Positions 7,244 to 12,392 of a stretch of 12,392 bases of DNA are shown here, one piece after another. Origin of the DNA: Actinomyces viscosus (GTDB lineage Bacteria > Bacteroidota > Bacteroidia > Flavobacteriales_D > Crocinitomicaceae); contig CALPVI020000023.1 in NCBI GenBank assembly GCA_943326975.2, positions 1 to 12,392 of the forward strand. The letters run 5' to 3'. Made by a program: the position numbers and the translations under genes. Numbering within the stretch: the stretch's first letter is position 1; every line of letters begins with the position of its first letter. A model generated the notes under the pieces. It saw only the letters and a list, made by a program, of their open reading frames with translations. It was not told the DNA's origin and ran no database searches.

Positions 7244-7857
7244 ATCTCGATAATTCCTTTGCCTTGTCTGATAATTACAGCACTTCCGTTTGAGCAGTCA
7301 ACAATTGTTGAAGCATCAAGATTTCCAGGACCTCCATCAATTATAAGATCAACATCATCATCATATCTTTCATAAAGTGAGTACGGATCAGCAAAGTAAT
7401 CTTGTATTTCATCTTCTTGATTGTGAATAGACGTTGTTGCTATTGGATTTCCTAATTTTCTTACAATTTCTAAAACTATTTCATTGTCTGGAATTCTTAT
7501 ACCAATTTCTTTTTTATTAGAATCAAATAATCTTGGAACTTCATTAGTTGCTGTAAGAATAAATGTAAAAGGACCTGGAAATGATTGTTTTAAAAGTTTG
7601 AAAGTTGGTCGATCTATTTGTTTACAATAATCCGATAAATTACTTAAATCATGGCAAATTATAGAAAAATTAGCTTTATTCAGTTTAATACCTTTTAATT
7701 TAGCCAATTCATTCAATGCTTTTTTATTATATAAATCACAACCCATACTATAAACAGTATCAGTTGGAAATATAATCACGCCACCTTTTTTTAAAATTTC
7801 AACTACTTGATCAATCAAGCGACTATCAATATTTTTAGGATTAATTTCTATTATCAT
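7240..7857 (-). CDS. YciO/TsaC/Sua5-family protein (L-threonylcarbamoyladenylate synthase family)
   Basis: This 205-residue single YrdC-fold domain belongs to the family that makes threonylcarbamoyl-AMP for the t6A37 modification of tRNA. It shows FPTDTVY at 30-36, LKGIKLNKANFS at 54-65 where TsaC/Sua5 has the KxR...SxN ligand set, PGPFTFIL at 94-101, and a closing STIVDCS followed by IIRQGKG. The PGPFTFIL, IGIRIPD and STIVD wording is closer to the YciO branch than to TsaC. The usual arginine of KxR is Lys58. YciO proteins are reported to be functionally distinct from, or much weaker than, TsaC, so the annotation as a t6A synthase is uncertain; whether a separate TsaC/Sua5 exists in this genome would matter. 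It lies 5 bp after the EEP-family gene. Confidence 0.82.
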   Translation of the reverse strand: MIIEINPKNIDSRLIDQVVEILKKGGVIIFPTDTVYSMGCDLYNKKALNELAKLKGIKLNKANFSIICHDLSNLSDYCKQIDRPTFKLLKQSFPGPFTFILTATNEVPRLFDSNKKEIGIRIPDNEIVLEIVRKLGNPIATTSIHNQEDEIQDYFADPYSLYERYDDDVDLIIDGGPGNLDASTIVDCSNGSAVIIRQGKGIIEI

Positions 7858-7862
7858 TTTTT

Positions 7863-8978
7863 TTATTTATAAATAAAACAAGATATTGCTTTATGATCAC
7901 TGTAAATTTCTTTTTGAATCTTGAAATTTGATGAATGCAAATTTGTTGAATGGAATATATAATCGATTCTTCCAGCTGGAACTCTTCCTGCATAAGTTGG
8001 TCCGATACCCGTCACACAATTTCTATAAGCATCTGTTAATGTTTTATTAAATTGGTTGTAAGTATAGGACATAGGCGTATCATTAAAATCTCCACAAATA
8101 ACAACTGGATAAGGAGAAGTTTCCATATGCTCAATCACTGTAATTGCTTGATCAGCTCTTTTAGGGAAAGCAATACGTAATTTATCAACCATTAAACGAA
8201 TCGCAGATTTTTCAAGATTTGGATCATTTTGTTCATCACCAAAAACGGAATATTCAGAAGCATTAAATTTGATTGACCTCAAATGAACATTATAAATCCT
8301 CAAAGTATCTTTGTTCTTTACAATATCAGCATAAATACAGTAATTATCATCATCTTCATTTTCAATTACAACTGCACCTTTAGCAATCATGGGGTATTTT
8401 GACAACATTGCGATACCAAAATTCTGTCTACCTGTTAGCTTGTGACTATATCTTTCGTGGTAATCTTTAATTTTCAACGATTTAATTAAGTAATCACGTG
8501 TGATAAATTCTGTAGGTTTATCCTGATGATAAAACTCTTGAAAACAAACAACATCAGGATCTTCTCTTTCGATATAACGAAAAATTGAATCTCTATTCGC
8601 ATATCGCTCATTTAATGTCCAATTATACAAATCAAATAATCGAACGTTGTAACTCATAATATGGAAACTTTGCTCTTTCGAAGGTAACTTTTCAGGCTCA
8701 GAACCCATAGCTATCATTCTAAAATGTAATTTTCCACCAATTAATAAAACAACAATTGTAAAAATTGCCCATCTTGAACGAGCAAATATCCAAATAACAA
8801 GAAGAAGAAGTGTGCATACCACAATTACAGGATACGCAAGTCCGAAAAACGGTAAAATCCAAAAAGTGCTAGGATGAATAAAAGGACATAAGTAAGCTAA
8901 TAACAAACAACATAGACAGATGATTGTAGCTATCTTAATTAAAGATGAAAATCTAAATATACTTTTGTTATTTCCCAT
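7863..8978 (-). CDS. Membrane-anchored endonuclease/exonuclease/phosphatase (EEP) family protein
   Basis: This protein of 371 residues has three predicted membrane helices at about 13-33, 41-65 and 69-84, followed by a complete EEP catalytic domain from about 104 to the C-terminus. Metal and catalytic residues are present in the right order: Asn111 in MSYNVR, Glu148 in FQEF, the YNVHLRS strand, GDFN at 296-299, Asp339 in RIDYIF and the terminal SDH with Asp361-His362. The fold covers DNA nucleases, phosphodiesterases, sphingomyelinases and inositol phosphatases. Membrane tethering suggests a phospholipid or extracytoplasmic substrate, but this is inference. Its first 11 bp overlap the end of the second rhomboid gene. 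From memory, the order mutL, rhomboid, rhomboid, EEP recurs in Flavobacteriia. Confidence 0.85.
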   Translation of the reverse strand: MGNNKSIFRFSSLIKIATIICLCCLLLAYLCPFIHPSTFWILPFFGLAYPVIVVCTLLLLVIWIFARSRWAIFTIVVLLIGGKLHFRMIAMGSEPEKLPSKEQSFHIMSYNVRLFDLYNWTLNERYANRDSIFRYIEREDPDVVCFQEFYHQDKPTEFITRDYLIKSLKIKDYHERYSHKLTGRQNFGIAMLSKYPMIAKGAVVIENEDDDNYCIYADIVKNKDTLRIYNVHLRSIKFNASEYSVFGDEQNDPNLEKSAIRLMVDKLRIAFPKRADQAITVIEHMETSPYPVVICGDFNDTPMSYTYNQFNKTLTDAYRNCVTGIGPTYAGRVPAGRIDYIFHSTNLHSSNFKIQKEIYSDHKAISCFIYK

Positions 8979-9885
8979 TTTGACTTTGTCGAAAAAGAAA
9001 ATCTTTTTCTGATTTTGTTAGAGATTCGTATCCTGATTTTGAGATTTTATCTAAAATAGCATCTATTTTAGCCTGACGATCTTTTGCTTCAAGATTATAT
9101 TCTTCATCAGTTTTAACAGTAGAAGTTCTACCTCCTTTTTGAACTTTAAACTTCGGATTCTTTTTATTAAACAATGATGAAAATGATTCGATAAATCTTT
9201 GAAGTACAATAACTAAATTGTTTTTACTATGAATATTTTGAACTGAAATAAAACCGAATGTAATGCCTCCTAAATGTGCAAAATGGGCTTTACCATCATT
9301 TGTTCCTAATGCAAATAGGTCCATTAAAATAAATGCACCTGCTAAAAATATCAGTCTTATTGGAAAAACTCCAAATAAATTAACGGTTAAATTAGGTCTG
9401 TAAAATGCTAACGCAGTAAAAATAGCCATAACTGAACCTGATGCTCCAACAATCACTGTATTTGAATCTGATAAGGTTGGAAAAACTTGATGCGCAATTA
9501 TTTCGAATACTCCTCCTAAAATTCCACCAAAAATATAGGTGTAAATCAATCTTTTACTATCAAATAACTGTTCAAATAATTTCCCTGAAAAATACAACAT
9601 TAACATATTAGTTAAAATATGAAATAGACCAAAATGAGAAAAAACACTTGTTATCAGTGTAATAGGAAGCAGGAAAAAGCTTTTAACATTCGTATCTAAA
9701 GTAAAAAAAGAATGTATTAAGTCATTTAAATCTGTAGCAACAAATCCACCTTGTGTGAGACGAATGATAGACATTGTAATTCCTAAAAAAATAAAAACTA
9801 CAACATTATAGGTGATTAATTTAACAGTTGCACCACCAAATTTAATTTGATTTCTGATTACATCTAAAAATGTTTGTTCCTTCAT
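8968..9885 (-). CDS. Rhomboid family intramembrane serine protease with a C-terminal cytosolic extension
   Basis: This is the second of two adjacent rhomboids, 305 residues from the ATG at 9885. The catalytic dyad is Ser149 (GASGS) and His204 (AHFAHLGG); His89 and Asn93 in HILTNML match the HxxxN oxyanion site. About six membrane helices lie between residues 22 and 215. A charged tail from about 235 ends in KIDAILDKISKSG...LTKSEKDFLF, a conserved C-terminal module seen on many Bacteroidota rhomboids (I believe DUF6576). A TTG six nucleotides upstream is possible, but the ATG shares one base with the stop of the preceding rhomboid (TAATG), a classic reinitiation junction. Rhomboids cleave single-pass membrane proteins; the substrate is unknown. 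Confidence 0.92.
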   Translation of the reverse strand: MKEQTFLDVIRNQIKFGGATVKLITYNVVVFIFLGITMSIIRLTQGGFVATDLNDLIHSFFTLDTNVKSFFLLPITLITSVFSHFGLFHILTNMLMLYFSGKLFEQLFDSKRLIYTYIFGGILGGVFEIIAHQVFPTLSDSNTVIVGASGSVMAIFTALAFYRPNLTVNLFGVFPIRLIFLAGAFILMDLFALGTNDGKAHFAHLGGITFGFISVQNIHSKNNLVIVLQRFIESFSSLFNKKNPKFKVQKGGRTSTVKTDEEYNLEAKDRQAKIDAILDKISKSGYESLTKSEKDFLFRQSQNGK

Positions 9886-10646
9886 TACCAAAAATTATTA
9901 CGGTCGCTTTTACGCCAGATTAATATAATAATAATTCCAACGATTGCACCTCCGACATGAGCTAAATGCGCAATGTGATCGTTTTTAAGTTGAAAACTCT
10001 GATAGATTTCTAATGCAATATACCCACCTATTAAATATTTTGCTTTAATCGGAATAGGAGGGAAAATTAACATCAATTCAGTATTTGGAAACAACATAGC
10101 GAAACCTGCCATGATACCAAATAAAGCTCCAGATGCCCCCATCATTGAACTATAAGACTCAAGAATATAACTTTGTAAATTATGAAAACTTGATGCCGTA
10201 TTTAAAGGTATACTTTCGAATTGTTGAGTTAAAATTTTGTGATTTAATAATTCAATATCATATCCTTGGGCGATTAATTGATTTTTCAATTCATGTAAAT
10301 GCCAAACACCTAAGCCATTATAAAGAGCGAATGCTCCTAATCCACAACCAATATAAAAAATAAAAAAACGTTTTGCTCCCCAAATTCTCTCAAGATGAGC
10401 TCCAAACATAACTAAAATCAACATATTAAAAATGATGTGAAAAATATCCGTTTTACTATGCATAAACATATGCGAAATTATTTGATACGGTTCAAATAAG
10501 GAAGAATTCACATAATGCGCTGATAATAATGAAAATAAATCGATACCACCATTTGATGCTAAAACTTGCGCAACAATATAAATGGTGACATTCAAAAGTA
10601 GAATGTTTTTGCTTACTTGTGGTATATTATTTAAAAATGAAAACAT
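9885..10646 (-). CDS. Rhomboid family intramembrane serine protease with a long internal loop
   Basis: This first rhomboid of the pair has 253 residues and an apparently complete active site: Ser172 in MGASGALFG, His230 in HLAHVGG, and His70/Asn74 in HIIFNML. Between the third membrane helix (about 94-114) and the GASG helix there is a polar insertion of about 50 residues (116-166), longer than the loop in GlpG-type enzymes and absent from the neighbouring rhomboid. It has only a very short basic tail after the last helix. The ATG is 3 bp after the mutL stop, and the stop overlaps the next ATG by one base, so it is translated in the same unit. The paired copies are distinct in sequence and not a recent duplication. 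Confidence 0.92.
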   Translation of the reverse strand: MFSFLNNIPQVSKNILLLNVTIYIVAQVLASNGGIDLFSLLSAHYVNSSLFEPYQIISHMFMHSKTDIFHIIFNMLILVMFGAHLERIWGAKRFFIFYIGCGLGAFALYNGLGVWHLHELKNQLIAQGYDIELLNHKILTQQFESIPLNTASSFHNLQSYILESYSSMMGASGALFGIMAGFAMLFPNTELMLIFPPIPIKAKYLIGGYIALEIYQSFQLKNDHIAHLAHVGGAIVGIIIILIWRKSDRNNFW

Positions 10647-10649
10647 AAT

Positions 10650-12392
10650 TTAAAATCGATTTGAAATTTCTTCTAATGTAATAGTTTGCATTATTTTTTT
10701 CCCATTCGGTGAATGCGCATGCTCTGGACAATTAAACAATTGATCAATTAAATTTTCAATTGTTTCTTTCGTTGTCAATAAATTTTTCTTTTTCGAATTA
10801 GCAGATGCAATCGATTGAATTAATACATGTGCAATATCTCCCTTTTCAATTTCTTTGAAAGATATATTATCTAAGATTAAATCAACACAATCGTTAATAC
10901 TTTCTTCTTGTAAAATCGAAGGAACGGCTTTTAATAACAAAGTATTGTCTTGGAAATCAGTTTCAAAACCTAATCGATTCAACATAGTATAGTTGGCCAA
11001 CCATTGATTTTTTTCATTTAGAGAAATTTCTTTCTCGTAAGGAAAAAGAAGTTGTTGCGAATTAATTGGACTAGAAATAAATGTACTCATTAACTGATCA
11101 TAAACAATTCGCTCAAAAGCCCTTCTATAATGAATTGCTAACAATCCAGATTTACAAGTAGTAATAATAAAATTTCCTCGTAAAATATAATCTTTGGAAA
11201 TTTCTAAATTTTCATTGAATTCAATTTCGTTTGTTTTTTGTTCATCTAGAGGTTCTTGTTTAATTGCATAAAAATTAGTCCAATCTCCTGGAGTTGTTTC
11301 TTTGTTTCCAAACCCCTCAGATTGAATTGCTTTTGTAAAACCGTAACTTGAAGAACCTCCTGATTTAGAAGCAGCAGTTGTCGAATTAAATGGATTATAA
11401 TTTGTATTAACTTTAATTGTTGGTTCAACAGGAATATCGTTCTTCATTGAGAAGGGAATGTCAAAACTCGTTTCTTGCTCAAAATCTAAAGAAGGAGCTA
11501 CATTGTATTTCCCTAATGCAAGGCGAATACTGCTTACTAATATCGCATAGATTAGTTTATCCTCTTCAAATTTTATTTCCGTTTTCGTTGGATGAACATT
11601 CACATCTATTTTCTGTGGATGCACAGTCATATATAAGAAATAGGAGGGATGTGTCTTAGGTTGAATCAAGCCTTCAAATGCTCTAGTAATTGCATGATGA
11701 AAATAAGAGTCTTTGAAAAAACGATTATTTACAAACAAAAATTGTTCACCACGTGTTTTCTTAGCAAAATCTGGTTTTCCGATATATCCTTTAATTTCGA
11801 CTATATCTGTTGATTCATCAATTGGAACTAATTGATCATTTGCTTTTTTTCCTAAAACATCAATTATACGTTTCTTTAAGTTAACTGATGGTAAATTAAA
11901 AATATCATTCTCATTATGTTTTAAAGTAAATGCAACTTCTGGATGAGTCAAAACAATTCTATCAAATTCATCCAAGATATGTCCGAATTCAACATTATCT
12001 GATTTTAAGAAATTTCTTCTTGCTGGAACATTGAAAAATAGATTTTTAACTTCAAAAGAGGTACCATTAGGACAAACAAAAGGTTCTTGTTCTGTTACTT
12101 TACTTCCTTCAATCTTAAGAATAGTACCAACCTGATTTTCAGACTGCTTTGTTTTTAAAGTTACGTGAGCGATAGCTGCAATAGATGCTAAAGCTTCTCC
12201 ACGAAATCCTTTAGTTGTCAACGCAAATAAATCCTCAGCTTTCGAAACTTTACTGGTTGCATGTCTTTCGAAACACATTCTTGCATCAAAAACAGACATT
12301 CCATTTCCATTATCAACAATTTGAATCAAGGTTTTACCTGCATCTTTTATTAGGATATCTATTTTGGTTGCTCCAGCATCAATTGCGTTTTC
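10650..12392 (-). CDS. mutL: DNA mismatch repair protein MutL, 5' end beyond right edge
   Basis: 580 residues are present and the frame is open through the right edge. The first residues, ENAIDAGA, correspond to the stretch just after the catalytic Glu of MutL, so about 30-35 N-terminal residues are missing. The GHKL ATPase motifs are intact: DNGNG at 27-31, ATSK at 45-48, GFRGEAL at 62-68; then VPARRNFLKS at 122-131 and NVHPTK at 265-270. A low-complexity linker spans about 300-380. The C-terminal dimerization domain is recognisable, including the QQLLFP motif at 446-451. The endonuclease motif DQHAxxE reads HYRRAFE (from 421), and the C-P-H-G-R-P motif reads SPNGKK (561-566). MutL couples MutS mismatch recognition to strand incision; this copy probably lacks its own nuclease. 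The stop is 3 bp before the rhomboid gene. Confidence 0.95.
   Translation of the reverse strand, partial: ENAIDAGATKIDILIKDAGKTLIQIVDNGNGMSVFDARMCFERHATSKVSKAEDLFALTTKGFRGEALASIAAIAHVTLKTKQSENQVGTILKIEGSKVTEQEPFVCPNGTSFEVKNLFFNVPARRNFLKSDNVEFGHILDEFDRIVLTHPEVAFTLKHNENDIFNLPSVNLKKRIIDVLGKKANDQLVPIDESTDIVEIKGYIGKPDFAKKTRGEQFLFVNNRFFKDSYFHHAITRAFEGLIQPKTHPSYFLYMTVHPQKIDVNVHPTKTEIKFEEDKLIYAILVSSIRLALGKYNVAPSLDFEQETSFDIPFSMKNDIPVEPTIKVNTNYNPFNSTTAASKSGGSSSYGFTKAIQSEGFGNKETTPGDWTNFYAIKQEPLDEQKTNEIEFNENLEISKDYILRGNFIITTCKSGLLAIHYRRAFERIVYDQLMSTFISSPINSQQLLFPYEKEISLNEKNQWLANYTMLNRLGFETDFQDNTLLLKAVPSILQEESINDCVDLILDNISFKEIEKGDIAHVLIQSIASANSKKKNLLTTKETIENLIDQLFNCPEHAHSPNGKKIMQTITLEEISNRF

Noticed and set aside
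9886..9891. TTG start two codons upstream for the second rhomboid
   Set aside because: The ATG at 9885 overlaps the previous stop as TAATG, a standard coupling arrangement.
10133..10363. Plus-strand open frame opposite the first rhomboid
   Set aside because: It lies fully within the rhomboid loop region on the opposite strand and has no recognisable domain.
11246..11659. Small open frames inside mutL (11246-11428 minus, 11417-11659 plus)
   Set aside because: Both fall in or next to the low-complexity MutL linker and are out-of-frame or antisense shadows.
12290..12329. Internal ATG at 12329 as the mutL start
   Set aside because: The frame continues to the window edge and encodes the conserved ENAIDAGAT segment of the ATPase domain, so the true start is outside.
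1..12392. Search for CRISPR arrays, tRNA or rRNA genes, insertion sequences, tandem repeats and defence genes
   Set aside because: No spaced repeats, transposase motifs, cloverleaf-like segments or compositional shifts were seen; nearly all sequence is covered by housekeeping-type genes.

Overview
The window looks like chromosomal housekeeping DNA from a low-GC member of the Bacteroidota, most likely Flavobacteriales (possibly near Crocinitomicaceae; the family placement is a guess). Reasons: AT-rich coding sequence, no Shine-Dalgarno sequences before the starts, -7 boxes of the Bacteroidota type TAnnTTTG, and characteristic gene types (BatA-type VWA protein, two adjacent rhomboids with an endonuclease/exonuclease/phosphatase protein next to mutL, MccB-like carboxyltransferase).

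Layout. Positions 1-1116 hold the N-terminal two thirds of an acyl-CoA carboxylase beta subunit (minus strand, running off the left edge). A short divergent promoter region follows. Then come two plus-strand genes, pcm (protein-L-isoaspartate O-methyltransferase) and a DHRS7-like short-chain dehydrogenase. They end with no spacer against a long minus-strand block. Read in transcription order from the right edge this block is mutL (5' end cut off), rhomboid protease 1, rhomboid protease 2, a membrane-anchored EEP-fold protein, a YciO/TsaC/Sua5-family protein and a stand-alone class I glutamine amidotransferase. After a 77-bp gap with a candidate promoter come a BatA/VWA membrane protein, a dihydroorotase-like protein and a PmtA-like methyltransferase. 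Spacings within the minus-strand runs are -11 to +12 bp, so two polycistronic units are likely.

How the genes relate. The first unit mixes DNA repair (MutL), intramembrane proteolysis (two rhomboids), a membrane-tethered hydrolase, possible tRNA modification and a glutamine-hydrolysing enzyme. No single pathway explains it. The second unit links an envelope VWA protein with a probable lipid or small-molecule methyltransferase and a dihydroorotase homologue.

No mobile element, CRISPR array, RNA gene or obvious horizontally acquired island was seen. The most interesting points are at protein level. The dihydroorotase homologue has lost all four metal-binding histidines and several substrate-binding residues while remaining full length. 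The MutL C-terminal domain has degenerate versions of the nicking-endonuclease motifs. Two genes also carry a -7 box exactly 4 nt before the ATG, suggesting leaderless transcripts.
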